Shown here: piece by piece, positions 8,385-17,497 of the stretch
Numbering within the stretch: position 1 is the first letter of the stretch
Layout of the letters: the number at the start of each line of letters is the position of its first letter
Source of the DNA: Pseudomonadota bacterium
GTDB lineage: Bacteria > Pseudomonadota > Gammaproteobacteria > Pseudomonadales > Moraxellaceae
Direction: 5' to 3'
NCBI GenBank assembly: GCA_021851865.1
Contig: JAJZBU010000012.1
Coordinates: 1 to 64,000 of the forward strand
Length of the DNA stretch: 64,000 nucleotides
Program-made: the position numbers and the translations under genes
The notes under the pieces: generated by a model
What the model saw: the letters and a program-made list of their open reading frames with translations, nothing else
Told to the model about the DNA's origin: nothing
Databases searched by the model: none

Positions 8385-8413
8385 GAAGGCCGCCGCAGGC
8401 TGCGACGGCCTTC
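8385..8413 (-). other. Strong intercistronic hairpin between nrdB and apt
   Basis: GAAGGCCG (8385-8392) pairs with CGGCCTTC (8406-8413) and CGCA (8394-8397) with TGCG (8401-8404), giving a long GC-rich stem with a small symmetrical bulge. On the minus strand it follows the nrdB stop and precedes the apt ribosome binding site. No T tract follows it, so it is more likely an mRNA-stabilising or partial termination element than a full terminator. Confidence 0.5.
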
Positions 8414-8428
8414 CGCTGCTTGCTTGCG

Positions 8429-9694
8429 TCAGGTCCAGCTCAGGGCGCCACCGGTCTGGTATTCGGTGACACGGGTTTCAAAAAAGTTCTTTTCCTTGCG
8501 CAGATCCATGATCTCACTCATCCAGGGGAAGGGATTCTTCACTCCGGGGAAGTGCTCGGCGAGACCCAACTGCACCAGACGGCGGTTGGCGATGAACTGC
8601 AGGTATTCCTCCATCATCGCCGCGCTCATGCCGAGGACGCCGCGCGGCATGGTGTCGCGCGCGTAGGCGATCTCGAGGTCGGTGCCTTCGAGGATCATGG
8701 CGCGCACCTCCATCTGGAAGTCGCGACTCCACAGATGCGGATTCTCCAGCTTGATCTGATTGATGACGTCGATGCCGAAATTGAGATGCATCGATTCATC
8801 ACGCAGGATGTATTGGAACTGCTCGGAGACGCCGGTCATCTTGTTGCGCCGGCCCATCGACAGAATCTGGGTGAAGCCGCAGTAGAAGAAGATACCCTCG
8901 GTGACGGCATAAAAACCGACGAGGTTGCGCAGCAGCTCCTGATCGGTCGTGGGTGTGCCGGTCTGGAAGAGGGGGTTGGACAGGGCGTGGGTATGCTTGA
9001 GGCTCCAGGCCGCCTTGTTGGCGACGGCCGGAATCTCGCGATACATGTTGAAGACCTCGCCCTCATCCATCCCTAAGGACTCGACGCAGTACTGGTAGGC
9101 GTGGGTATGAATAGCCTCTTCAAAGGCTTGCCGTAGCAGGTATTGCCGGCACTCGGGGTTGGTGATGTGGCGATAGATGGCGAGGACGAGGTTGTTGGCG
9201 ACGAGAGAGTCGGCGGTCGAGAAATAGCCGAGCGAGCGCATGATGATGCGCCGTTCGTCTTCGCTCAGACCGTCGTTGCTGCGCCAGAGCTGCACGTCCT
9301 TGGCCATGTTGATCTCTTGCGGCATCCAATGGTTGGCGCAGCCATCGAGATACTTCTGCCAGGCCCAGTCATACTTGAAGGGTACCAGTTGATTGAGATC
9401 GGCACGGCAGTTGATCATGCGTTTGTCGTCGACCTGGACGCGCGCGGCGCCCATCTCGAGCTCCTCGAGGCCGGTGCCTTGCGGCGCGGTCAGGGCTTCG
9501 AGGGCGGCATCGTGTACCACGGGATGGGTGGCAGCAGGGGCAGGCGCAGCTGGTGTCGTTCCAGGTAGAACCACTGCTGATGGCGGTGGCGCTGCAACTG
9601 CCGGCGCAGGCGGTGCCGCTGGAGCAGACGCCGGTGTTGAACGTGCGGGCGGAGCCCCTTCTTCTGCATGGTAATCGTCCCAGGAAAACATCAT
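8429..9694 (-). CDS. nrdB: Class Ia ribonucleotide reductase beta subunit
   Basis: 421 aa. NrdB houses the diiron-tyrosyl radical used by NrdA to reduce ribonucleoside diphosphates. Ferritin-like helices with the metal-ligand pattern are visible ([15 protein letters not shown] and the later [16 protein letters not shown]). Residues 10-60 are a proline/alanine-rich extension absent from E. coli NrdB (376 aa) but usual in Pseudomonadales. It follows nrdA on the same strand with a 40-bp gap, so the two are probably co-transcribed. Confidence 0.96.
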   Translation of the reverse strand: MMFSWDDYHAEEGAPPARSTPASAPAAPPAPAVAAPPPSAVVLPGTTPAAPAPAATHPVVHDAALEALTAPQGTGLEELEMGAARVQVDDKRMINCRADLNQLVPFKYDWAWQKYLDGCANHWMPQEINMAKDVQLWRSNDGLSEDERRIIMRSLGYFSTADSLVANNLVLAIYRHITNPECRQYLLRQAFEEAIHTHAYQYCVESLGMDEGEVFNMYREIPAVANKAAWSLKHTHALSNPLFQTGTPTTDQELLRNLVGFYAVTEGIFFYCGFTQILSMGRRNKMTGVSEQFQYILRDESMHLNFGIDVINQIKLENPHLWSRDFQMEVRAMILEGTDLEIAYARDTMPRGVLGMSAAMMEEYLQFIANRRLVQLGLAEHFPGVKNPFPWMSEIMDLRKEKNFFETRVTEYQTGGALSWT

Positions 9695-9734
9695 CTACGG
9701 CATCCTCGTGAGCATAGCATGGCGGGGGCCGGCC

Positions 9735-12581
9735 TTACTGGCAGGCCTCGCAATCAGGGTTGTCGATGCTGCAGGCCTTGGGCAAAGGCGCGGCCGTCAG
9801 GGCATCGAGGGAGGTTTTGACCGCATTGAGCGCACCATCGTTCAGGGTCGACTTTTCGGTCATGGTCGCGGCCAGCGAACGCAGATAGTACGTCGTCTTC
9901 AAACCATGATACCAGGCCATACGATAAGTGACGTCGAGCTTCTTGCCAGAGGCGCCGGCGATGTAGAGGTTGAGCGATTGCGCCTGATCCAGCCACTTCT
10001 GGCGGCGTGAGGCGCACTCGATCAGCCAGCGCGGCTCGACTTCGAAGGCGGTGGCGAAGAGTTCCTTGAGCTCATCGGGGATGCGATCGATCTGCTGGAC
10101 AGAGCCGTCATAGTATTTGAGGTCGTTGACCATGACGTTGTCCCACAACTGCTGCGCCTTCAGGGCACGAACGAGGTAGGGGTTGACGACGGTGAACTCG
10201 CCGGACAGATTCGATTTGACGTAGAGGTTCTGATACGTCGGCTCGATCGATTGCGACACGCCGCAGATGTTGGAGATGGTCGCCGTCGGGGCGATGGCCA
10301 TGACATTGGAGTTGCGCATGCCGATGGTGACGACACGGGTGCGCAGGGCGCTCCAGTCCATGCGCTGGCTGCGATCGACCTGGATGTAGGCGCTGCCACG
10401 CTGATCCTCGAGGAGGTCGAGAGAGTCGAGGGGGAGGATGCCGCGGCTCCACAGCGATCCTTCATAGCTCGAATAGGAACCGCGTTCACCGGCCAGAGCG
10501 CAGGAGGCATCGATGGCGTAGTAAGCGATCGCCTCCATCGACTGATCGGCAAACGCGACGGCGGCTTCGCTCGCGTAGGCGATGCTCTGCGCATAGAGCG
10601 CGTCCTGAAAGCCCATGATGCCAAGTCCGACCGGACGGTGTTTGAGGTTGGAGCGGCGCGCCGCCGGGACGGCGTAATAGTTGATATCGATGACGTTATC
10701 GAGCATGCGCACAGCGCTTTGCACCGTGCGTTTGAGCTTGTCCAGATCGAGCCCCTGCGCGTTGACGTGGTTGACCAGGTTGATCGAGCCGAGGTTGCAG
10801 ACGGCGATTTCATCCTGACTCGTGTTCAGGGTGATTTCGGTGCAGAGGTTGGACGAATGCACGACGCCGACGTGCTGCTGCGGTGAACGCAGATTGCAAG
10901 GATCCTTGAAGGTCATCCATGGGTGTCCCGTTTCAAACAGCATGCTCAGCATGCGGCGCCAGAGATCCTGGGCACGGATGCGTTTGAACAGCTTGATCTG
11001 ACCGGTGCGGGTGGCTTCTTCATAAGCGAGATAGCGTTGCTCGAAGGCGCGACCGTAGAGGTCATGCAGGTCGGGGACGTCATTGGGAGAGAACAGCGTC
11101 CATTCGGTATCGTCGATGACCCGCTTCATGAACAGATCGGGAATCCAGTTCGCCGTGTTCATGTCATGGGTACGGCGGCGATCGTCGCCGGTGTTTTTGC
11201 GCAGTTCGACGAATTCCTCGATATCGAGGTGCCAGGTCTCCAGGTAGGCGCAGACCGCGCCCTTGCGCTTGCCACCCTGGTTGACCGCCACGGCGGTGTC
11301 ATTGGCCACTTTCAGGAAAGGCACGACCCCCTGGCTCTTGCCATTGGTGCCTTTGATGTAGGAGCCGAGAGCGCGCACCGGTGTCCAGTCATTGCCGAGT
11401 CCGCCGGCCCATTTCGACAACATGGCATTGTCATGGATGGCACCGAAGATGCCGTCGAGATCATCCTTGACCGTGGTCAGATAGCAGCTCGACAGCTGCG
11501 GGCGCAGCGTGCCTGCGTTGAACAGGGTCGGCGTCGAGGCCATGTAGTCGAAGGTCGACAGCAGATGATAGAACTCGATCGCACGCGCTTCCTTGTCCTT
11601 TTCCTGCACCGACAGCCCCATGGCGATGCGCATGAAAAAGACCTGCGGCAGTTCGATGCGCGTCTCCTGCGTATGGAGGAAGTAGCGGTCGTAGAGCGTC
11701 TGCAGGCCGAGGTAGGTGAACTGCTGGTCGCGCTGCGGCACGATGGCGGCACCGAGACGGGCGAGATCGAATTTGTTCAGGTCCGGGCTCAGCAGTTCGA
11801 GTTCGATGCCGCGCTGGATGAAGGCATTGAGGGCGCGTGGATAGATGAGGGTCATCTCTTCGGCGCTGGCGTGTTCGGAGATGCCAAGATAGGTGAGCGC
11901 TTCGCTACGCAGCTGATCGAGGAGCAGGCGGGCGGTGACGTAAGTATAATTCGGCTCCTGCTCGATGAGGACGCGCGCGCTCATCACCAGGGCATTGTTG
12001 ATGTCGGACTCGCTGACGCCATCGTAGAGGTTGCGCTGGGCATCCTCGAGGATAGCGGTCGCCGAGACTTCCGGCAGATCGCTGACGGCGCTTTGCACGA
12101 GAGCTTCGAGGCGGCCGAGATCGAGAGGATGGCGTTGGCCATGGCGATCGGTCATGTGCAGGGTCGGGTGCACTTTCACCTCGCCCTCATGACGGGCACG
12201 GCGGCGTTCATCGCGATAGATGACGTAGGCGCGCGCCACTTTATGCTCGCCGGAGCGCATCAGGGCCAGTTCGACCTGGTCTTGAATCTCCTCGATATGG
12301 ATGCTGCCACCACCGGCGAGGCGACGCTGAAACGTCGTCGAGACCATCTGGCTCAGCGTTTGCACCTGTTCATGGATGCGACTGGAGGCAGCGGCGATGC
12401 CCCCCTCCACCGCCAAAAAAGCCTTGGTGATGGCGAGAGCGATCTTGCCCTCGTCATAAGCGACGACGGTGCCGTTGCGCTTGATGACGCGGAGTATACC
12501 CGGTGCTGTCGCCCAAAGACGGGCATCGGCGTCGCTGCCGTGGTGGAGGGAGGCCGGACGACTGATGGTTTCCGTGGACAT
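9735..12581 (-). CDS. nrdA: Class Ia ribonucleotide reductase alpha subunit
   Basis: 948 aa. The catalytic subunit of aerobic ribonucleotide reductase. Residues about 28-120 are an ATP-cone (RVIKRNGTVVAYDEGKIALA), followed by a second cone-like region (about 135-230), then the ten-stranded barrel. Active-site segments are seen in SSNLCTEITLNT (thiyl-radical cysteine) and AVCNLGSINL, with the Cys of QLSSCYLTTV completing the redox pair. The C-terminus CSIDNPDCEACQ carries the shuttle cysteines. The architecture matches Pseudomonas NrdA. Two DnaA boxes and a plausible sigma-70 promoter lie upstream. Confidence 0.97.
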   Translation of the reverse strand: MSTETISRPASLHHGSDADARLWATAPGILRVIKRNGTVVAYDEGKIALAITKAFLAVEGGIAAASSRIHEQVQTLSQMVSTTFQRRLAGGGSIHIEEIQDQVELALMRSGEHKVARAYVIYRDERRRARHEGEVKVHPTLHMTDRHGQRHPLDLGRLEALVQSAVSDLPEVSATAILEDAQRNLYDGVSESDINNALVMSARVLIEQEPNYTYVTARLLLDQLRSEALTYLGISEHASAEEMTLIYPRALNAFIQRGIELELLSPDLNKFDLARLGAAIVPQRDQQFTYLGLQTLYDRYFLHTQETRIELPQVFFMRIAMGLSVQEKDKEARAIEFYHLLSTFDYMASTPTLFNAGTLRPQLSSCYLTTVKDDLDGIFGAIHDNAMLSKWAGGLGNDWTPVRALGSYIKGTNGKSQGVVPFLKVANDTAVAVNQGGKRKGAVCAYLETWHLDIEEFVELRKNTGDDRRRTHDMNTANWIPDLFMKRVIDDTEWTLFSPNDVPDLHDLYGRAFEQRYLAYEEATRTGQIKLFKRIRAQDLWRRMLSMLFETGHPWMTFKDPCNLRSPQQHVGVVHSSNLCTEITLNTSQDEIAVCNLGSINLVNHVNAQGLDLDKLKRTVQSAVRMLDNVIDINYYAVPAARRSNLKHRPVGLGIMGFQDALYAQSIAYASEAAVAFADQSMEAIAYYAIDASCALAGERGSYSSYEGSLWSRGILPLDSLDLLEDQRGSAYIQVDRSQRMDWSALRTRVVTIGMRNSNVMAIAPTATISNICGVSQSIEPTYQNLYVKSNLSGEFTVVNPYLVRALKAQQLWDNVMVNDLKYYDGSVQQIDRIPDELKELFATAFEVEPRWLIECASRRQKWLDQAQSLNLYIAGASGKKLDVTYRMAWYHGLKTTYYLRSLAATMTEKSTLNDGALNAVKTSLDALTAAPLPKACSIDNPDCEACQ

Positions 12582-12720
12582 ATGGATCGATCCCTAGGGT
12601 TGACTATGATGAACTCTTGGCCGCATATCATCGCAAATCGGGGCTGGCGAAGACGCTCAGGAATCCCGTGGTGATGACTGCATGACCCAAGATATGGTGG
12701 TTGATTATCATTTGACCTAC

Positions 12721-12749
12721 AAGATAAGAGGCTCTGGCGAGAATTGCAA
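12721..12749 (-). promoter_or_regulatory. Predicted sigma-70 promoter of nrdAB
   Basis: On the minus strand TTGCAA (12749-12744) and TATCTT (12726-12721) are separated by exactly 17 nt. Each hexamer has two mismatches to consensus, so strength would depend on activators. The expected start near 12714 would leave a leader of about 130 nt before the nrdA ATG. Confidence 0.35.
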
Positions 12750-12770
12750 GTGCATAAGCCGAGGTCTTCC

Positions 12771-12790
12771 TGGGGATAAGTTGTGGATAA
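12771..12790 (-). promoter_or_regulatory. Two adjacent DnaA boxes upstream of nrdA
   Basis: The minus strand reads TTATCCACA at 12790-12782, a perfect DnaA box, and TTATCCCCA at 12779-12771, one base off consensus, in the same orientation with 2 bp between. They lie about 190-210 bp upstream of the nrdA start and just upstream of the predicted promoter. In E. coli, DnaA binds paired boxes upstream of nrdAB and links dNTP supply to replication; the same control is inferred here. Confidence 0.6.
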
Positions 12791-12902
12791 TCGCCTCTGC
12801 CCTGAAAGCGACGTCTGATGTAGGGTGATTGTAAATGGCTCTGTGAGGTGATGGCGGCTTTGCACTATCATCAAGGTCAGTCATAGGGGAAGGAGGACAC
12901 TC

Positions 12903-13616
12903 ATGATCGACAAAGACCTTCGCGGTCAGCGCGTCCTGATCGTTGAAGATGATCAGCGTTTGGCCGGCCTGACGCAGGAATACCTGCAGCGCAATGGTTT
13001 CCATGTCCACGTCGAGGGCGATGGCGCCCAGGCGGTGCGCCGGGTCTTGCAGGAGCAGCCCGATCTGGTGGTGCTCGATGTGATGCTGCCTGGGGTGGAT
13101 GGATTGACGGTATGCCGCGAGTTGCGGGCGCATCATTTCAATCAGCCTATCCTCATGCTGACGGCGCGTAGCGATGATATGGACCAGGTCCTCGGTCTTG
13201 AGATGGGGGCCGACGACTACGTCGCCAAGCCGGTGCAGCCGCGCGTCCTGCTGGCGCGGGTGCGCGCCTTGTTGCGGCGCGTCGATGGCGGTGAAGAAGA
13301 GCAGGTGCAGCGTCTCGAGTTCGGCGACCTGGTGATCGATAACGGCGCGCGTTCGGTGAGCCTGGCGGGAGACCTCGTCGACTTCACCAGTGCCGAGTAC
13401 GACCTGCTCTGGCTGCTCGCTTCGCATGCCGGAACCATCTTGTCGCGCGAGGACATCTTCGCCAGCCTGCGTGGCATCGAGTATGACGGCCAGGATCGGT
13501 CGATCGATGTGCGCATCAGTCGTATACGCCCGAAGATCGGCGATGACCCCGATAATCCGCGCCGGATCAAGACCGTGCGCAGCAAGGGCTATCTTTTCGT
13601 TCGCGAAAGTACCTGA
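12903..13616 (+). CDS. rstA: OmpR-family response regulator, RstA-like
   Basis: 237 aa. An N-terminal receiver has the acidic pair ED (15-17), phosphoacceptor D59 (VVLDVMLPG), T87 and K109 (VAKPVQP). The C-terminal winged helix (about 135-235) shows DFTSAEYDLLWLLASHAG, RSIDVRISRIR and KTVRSKGYLF, which is the specific RstA pattern rather than generic OmpR. A strong GGAAGGAGG precedes the ATG. The kinase gene begins 5 nt after its stop, so the pair is one operon. E. coli RstA responds through PhoPQ to low Mg and acid; signal and regulon here are unknown. Confidence 0.9.
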   Translation: MIDKDLRGQRVLIVEDDQRLAGLTQEYLQRNGFHVHVEGDGAQAVRRVLQEQPDLVVLDVMLPGVDGLTVCRELRAHHFNQPILMLTARSDDMDQVLGLEMGADDYVAKPVQPRVLLARVRALLRRVDGGEEEQVQRLEFGDLVIDNGARSVSLAGDLVDFTSAEYDLLWLLASHAGTILSREDIFASLRGIEYDGQDRSIDVRISRIRPKIGDDPDNPRRIKTVRSKGYLFVREST

Positions 13617-13621
13617 ACCCT

Positions 13622-15283
13622 ATGTCGAAAGTGAGCGTACGGCGACCACGCGTCAGTCTGTTCCTCAAACTCTACGGTAGTTTGCTCGTCTGCATCACGG
13701 TGGTGGCGTTGGTGACCTGGTGGAGTTTGCAGGGTATCAATGGCTGGCGGGCGGCGCGGTATCGGGAGCATATGGCGAGTGGCATGTTTCGCCTCATCGC
13801 GCTTGGAACGGCGCGTCACGCCGGGCATGAACGCGCCAGCTGGCTGCAGGGTCTCTCGCAGATGATGGAAGCCCCCTTCGACGTCGTGCAGGGGCGCCGT
13901 CAGCACTTCACCTGGATCGAGTCGCGTGATCTGAAGGTTGGGCGAGCCGTTGTTCGTCTCGATCCTTCGGCTTCGCAGGCGGATATTTTTGCGCGCATAC
14001 CCGGTGAACCCGACGCCTATATCCATACCCGGATGAGCAAGGTGTCGGAGCAACAGGCCAAAGCCCTGGCGGCCTTGTTCATCGATGAACTGCAGTCGGT
14101 GCCTCTGGCGCAGCGCAGCCAGCATTTACAGGTGCTCAAGCCCTATTTTTATTACCAAGTGCGCATGGTCGATGTCGATGCCGTGCATCTGGACGCCGAA
14201 CAAATGGCGCGCATCGCGCATAAGGAAGTCGTGCTCATCCTCAAGCAGGGCAACAGTCCGAACAGCTCGTCGGTGCGCATCCTGGCGCCTTTGCCGCAGA
14301 GCCGGCAGATCCTCGAGCTCGGTCCGCTCTACCTGTTTACCTGGATGCCGGTGCGGCTGATGGTGATCTCGGCCATCCTCGCCTTGGCGACGATCACTTT
14401 ATGCGCCTACCTGCTGGTGCGGCCGCTCGAACGCCGCATCAAACAACTGGAACTGGTCGTGCGACGCTTGCGCGCTGGCGATTTCGACGCGCGCGCCGAG
14501 GTGCGCTCGAGTGATGAGGTCGGGCAGTTGGCCTTCGTCTTCAATGGTATGGCGGAGCATATCCAGCGATTGATCGTGTCGCAAAAAGAGATGGTCCGTG
14601 CCGTCTCGCACGAGCTGCGGACGCCAGTGGCGCGGATACGCTTTGGTGTTGAGATGCTGGCGGAAGCCGATGCGGCAGAAGATCGACAACACCAGTTGCA
14701 GGAGATCGACGCCGACATCGAAGAGCTCAACCAGCTGATCGATGAGATCCTCACCTATGCAAGGCTTGAGGAGGGGCAACGCCATCTACAGTTGACGACC
14801 TTCAATCTGGCGGATCTCCTGCAGCGCGTGCGCAGCGAGACGGAAGCCCTGCGCGTGCCGGTGAAGATCGAGGTGGTCATATCGGCCATGACCGAGGTCG
14901 TCGCTGAAGAACGCTACATCCACCGTCTTGTGCAAAATCTGGTGGGCAATGCCGTGCGCTACGCGCGCGGTCGTATCCGTCTGAGTGGTGGTCAGGATGC
15001 CATGAACAACTGGCTCGCCGTTGAAGACGATGGTCCTGGCATTCCCGAGGCCGAACGGCAGCGCATCTTCGAACCCTTTGCACGTCTCGATGACAGTCGC
15101 ACGCGAGCCTCTGGTGGCTATGGCCTGGGCCTGTCCATCGTCGAGAAGATCGCACATGGTCACGCCGGTCAGATGAGCGTCGGTGTCAGCGCCGCTTTGG
15201 GCGGGGCTTCCTTCATCCTGCTCTGGCCGCGCCAGCTATCAACGCTTGAGGTGACGCAGGAGGAAGCGAAGCCGCTTACATAA
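13622..15283 (+). CDS. rstB: Sensor histidine kinase, RstB-like
   Basis: 553 aa. Membrane topology: a transmembrane helix at about 12-35, a periplasmic domain to about 240, a second helix at about 242-265, a HAMP linker, a HisKA domain with phosphorylated H330 (VSHELRTPVARIRF) and a HATPase with N box (LVGNAVRYARG), G1 (VEDDGPGIP) and G2 (GGYGLGLSIVEKI). It is longer than E. coli RstB (433 aa), mostly in the periplasmic sensor. It is co-transcribed with the upstream regulator and followed by a terminator. Confidence 0.88.
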   Translation: MSKVSVRRPRVSLFLKLYGSLLVCITVVALVTWWSLQGINGWRAARYREHMASGMFRLIALGTARHAGHERASWLQGLSQMMEAPFDVVQGRRQHFTWIESRDLKVGRAVVRLDPSASQADIFARIPGEPDAYIHTRMSKVSEQQAKALAALFIDELQSVPLAQRSQHLQVLKPYFYYQVRMVDVDAVHLDAEQMARIAHKEVVLILKQGNSPNSSSVRILAPLPQSRQILELGPLYLFTWMPVRLMVISAILALATITLCAYLLVRPLERRIKQLELVVRRLRAGDFDARAEVRSSDEVGQLAFVFNGMAEHIQRLIVSQKEMVRAVSHELRTPVARIRFGVEMLAEADAAEDRQHQLQEIDADIEELNQLIDEILTYARLEEGQRHLQLTTFNLADLLQRVRSETEALRVPVKIEVVISAMTEVVAEERYIHRLVQNLVGNAVRYARGRIRLSGGQDAMNNWLAVEDDGPGIPEAERQRIFEPFARLDDSRTRASGGYGLGLSIVEKIAHGHAGQMSVGVSAALGGASFILLWPRQLSTLEVTQEEAKPLT

Positions 15284-15664
15284 GCGCCACAAACTGGACA
15301 CAAACAGTGCCTAGCGCACGCGCAAGCACTGTTCCATAATGAACCTATTACTGCATGATCTCGCGTTGCTGTGTCGATCGTTCTTCCTCGCCCGCTGTTG
15401 CGGGCTTTTTTATTTCACCATGACGGGTTGGCAGCACGAAATCTGGATCAATTTCCGCTCTGCTGGTGTTGATTTGCACTGAAATCTGAGTTGCCCCCCC
15501 GATCGTCATACGCGTTCCTTATCCGATTCGAGCAAGGGGTTGTTCGATCACGTCGCAGGCCTGCCGCTGCCAACATCCCCGTGCTCGGACATGAGCGTCT
15601 AGCTGTAGGAATTCCGCCCTTATCCGCGCAAGCGGCAGTCATAGACGGAGGGCGGGGAAGAATG
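15284..15664. other. Intergenic region downstream of the kinase
   Basis: Holds the rho-independent terminator at 15390-15411. The remainder (about 15412-15660) has no recognisable gene. Short frames on both strands lack initiation signals; a decayed insertion-element end is possible but I cannot support it. Confidence 0.4.
15390..15411 (+). terminator. Rho-independent terminator of the RstAB-like operon
   Basis: GCCCGC (15390-15395) pairs with GCGGGC (15400-15405) around TGTT and is followed by six T residues. It lies about 105 bp after the kinase stop and is correctly oriented. Confidence 0.75.
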
Positions 15665-16297
15665 TCAACGCGGCAACGACGCGTGCAAAGCCTGACTGCC
15701 GGCGAGCAGCATGCGCACCATGGTGCACAGCTCTTCGGTGATACGCGGGTGCTCATTGGCCGGACGGTCGACGGCCGAGGCACCGAGGGTGAAGACCAGG
15801 CGGGTGATGGCCTTGGCGGTCAAGGCCGGGGCATAAAGAGGCTGTTGCCGGTGCTGCGCCAGACGGATGAGGTCATGGCAGAGCTCCTGCTCGAACTCGC
15901 TCAGGGCCTGTTCGATGGCGTGCTGGTATGCCGGTGAGCCGATGTGGCTTTCGCGCAAGAGCAGATGCAGAAACTTTTCATCCTCATGCAGTTGTTGCAT
16001 GAAGGCCTGAATGGAACTGGCGACGACGCTGCCATGGCCGCGGGTGGCGCGTTCGCGCGCTTCACGGATGATCTGACGCAGGGAGTCGGCGGCAAGGTCG
16101 ATGAGGGCGATCGACAGCTCGTCGAGATCACGAAAGTGACGATAGAAGCTGTTCGGCGCCATGCCTGTTGCGCGTGCGATTTCGCGGAGACTCAGGCTCG
16201 ACATGCTGCGACTGGGGCCGAGCAGGCCGAGGGCGGCGATCATGATCTCTTCGCGGGTGATGCTCGCGGGTCGTCCGAGCGCAGGCGCATTGAGCAT
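15665..16297 (-). CDS. fabR: TetR-family repressor, FabR-like
   Basis: 210 aa. The N-terminal helix-turn-helix (about 10-60) contains SLSLREIARATGMAPNSFYRHFRDLDEL, split here as SLSLREIARATGMAP and NSFYRHFRDLDEL, which is the characteristic FabR signature rather than a generic TetR one. FabR represses fabA/fabB and balances unsaturated fatty acid synthesis by sensing acyl-ACP/CoA. The C-terminal ligand domain keeps LHLLLRESHIGSPAY. No fab gene lies beside it; it is divergent from the epimerase gene, with 157 bp between. It could instead be a FabR-like local regulator. Confidence 0.8.
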   Translation of the reverse strand: MLNAPALGRPASITREEIMIAALGLLGPSRSMSSLSLREIARATGMAPNSFYRHFRDLDELSIALIDLAADSLRQIIREARERATRGHGSVVASSIQAFMQQLHEDEKFLHLLLRESHIGSPAYQHAIEQALSEFEQELCHDLIRLAQHRQQPLYAPALTAKAITRLVFTLGASAVDRPANEHPRITEELCTMVRMLLAGSQALHASLPR

Positions 16298-16454
16298 GAG
16301 GCGATCCTCGGCGGGGGGGGCAGGTGCCTAGGTTAGCCGCAGCGGCGGCGAAGACTCAAGTAGGCCGGGCGCTGAATCGTGCGCGATGCTTGGAGGGCGC
16401 GATCATCATGACGTACACTGCCGCCTCGGGTGCGTCGTGAAGGAGATGATCGGC

Positions 16455-17477
16455 ATGCGTGTTCTTGTCACCGGTGGAGCGGGATACATCGGATCCCTGG
16501 CGGTATGGCGCCTGCTCGCTCTCGGGCACACGGTGAGTGTCGTCGACAATCTCGCCAACGGTTCGCTGGCGGCCGTGCAAAGCGCTGAAGATCTGGCCGG
16601 ACGTGCTGCCGACTTTGTCCAGGCAGACATCCGCGACACCGATCTGCTCATCCGTCTGCTGCGCGATGTGCAGCCGCAGGCGGTGCTGCATTTCGCCGGT
16701 TTGAAATCGGTGGCCGAGTCCGTCGCCTTGCCACTGCGCTACTACGATCACAACGTGCAAGGCTCCTTGAGCTTGTTGCGGGCGATGCAGGAGACGGCGG
16801 TGCGCCGCATCATCTTCAGCTCCTCGGCGACGGTCTATGGGCAGGCGGCGCGCGCGCCTTTTGCCGAGACCTCCCCCATCGAACCGGTCAATCCTTACGG
16901 CCGCAGCAAGTGGATGGTGGAGATGATGTTGCGTGATTTTTGCGCAGCGGATCCGGCTTTCAGTGCCGTCGCCCTGCGTTATTTCAATCCGGTCGGCGCG
17001 CATCCGAGTGGGCGTCTCGGTGAATGGGTGGCGGGAGCGCCGAACAATCTTTTGCCCTACATCATCGGCGTCGTGCAGGAGCGCTTCGAGCGTGTGCGTA
17101 TCTTTGGCGATGATTATCCGACGCCGGATGGATCGGGGGTGCGCGACTATATTCACGTCCTCGATCTGGTCGAGGGGCATTGCGCCGCCCTGCAGGTCGG
17201 CCCAGGGTTTTCGGTCTATAACCTCGGTACCGGCATCGGTTACTCGGTGCATGAGGTGATCCGTGCCATGCAGGTGGCGTGTGAACGAGCGATTCCCCAT
17301 GAGGTGGTGGAGCGCCGCTCAGGTGATGTCGCGATCAGTATCGCTGATCCGGCGCGCGCGCGGCACGATCTCGGCTGGCAGGCACAATACGATCTTATGG
17401 CCATGTGTCGTGATGCCTGGCGATTTGCCGAACAGCACCCCAATGGGTATGGCCGTGTAGCGGCAGGCGCAAGCTGA
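16455..17477 (+). CDS. UDP-sugar 4-epimerase, GalE family, PelX-like
   Basis: 340 aa. Short-chain dehydrogenase/GalE fold: the NAD motif TGGAGYIG at the N-terminus, catalytic S124 (SSSATVYG), Y148 and K152 (NPYGRSKWM). The start at 16455 is chosen because AGGAG (16441-16445) is 9 nt upstream; an in-frame ATG at 16446 abuts the AGGAG. The gate position that is Tyr299 in E. coli GalE aligns with S295 here (RSGDVAISIADPARA against REGDLPAYWADASKA). A small residue there is known to admit N-acetylated UDP-sugars, so UDP-GlcNAc/UDP-GalNAc interconversion is inferred. It ends 20 bp from the convergent pelG; P. protegens PelX is such an epimerase for Pel. Confidence 0.85.
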   Translation: MRVLVTGGAGYIGSLAVWRLLALGHTVSVVDNLANGSLAAVQSAEDLAGRAADFVQADIRDTDLLIRLLRDVQPQAVLHFAGLKSVAESVALPLRYYDHNVQGSLSLLRAMQETAVRRIIFSSSATVYGQAARAPFAETSPIEPVNPYGRSKWMVEMMLRDFCAADPAFSAVALRYFNPVGAHPSGRLGEWVAGAPNNLLPYIIGVVQERFERVRIFGDDYPTPDGSGVRDYIHVLDLVEGHCAALQVGPGFSVYNLGTGIGYSVHEVIRAMQVACERAIPHEVVERRSGDVAISIADPARARHDLGWQAQYDLMAMCRDAWRFAEQHPNGYGRVAAGAS

Positions 17478-17497
17478 CGCGCCGATCTTCCCCTTGC

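Larger units (their letters stand above)
12582..12902. other. Divergent intergenic region nrdA / response regulator
   Basis: This 321-bp region separates divergent nrdA and the response-regulator gene. It contains two DnaA boxes at 12771-12790 and a plausible nrdA promoter at 12721-12749. I could not find an NrdR box matching the ACACTATATATTGTGT-type consensus. The response-regulator start is preceded by GGAAGGAGG (12888-12896). Confidence 0.5.

Noticed and set aside
10923-12674. 583-codon plus-strand frame opposite nrdA
   Set aside because: nrdA is unmistakable; the antisense product has no recognisable motif and low plausibility.
15412-15664. Insertion-sequence end between the RstB-like kinase and fabR
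   Set aside because: The segment feels element-like, but I found no inverted repeat, target duplication or transposase fragment to support it.
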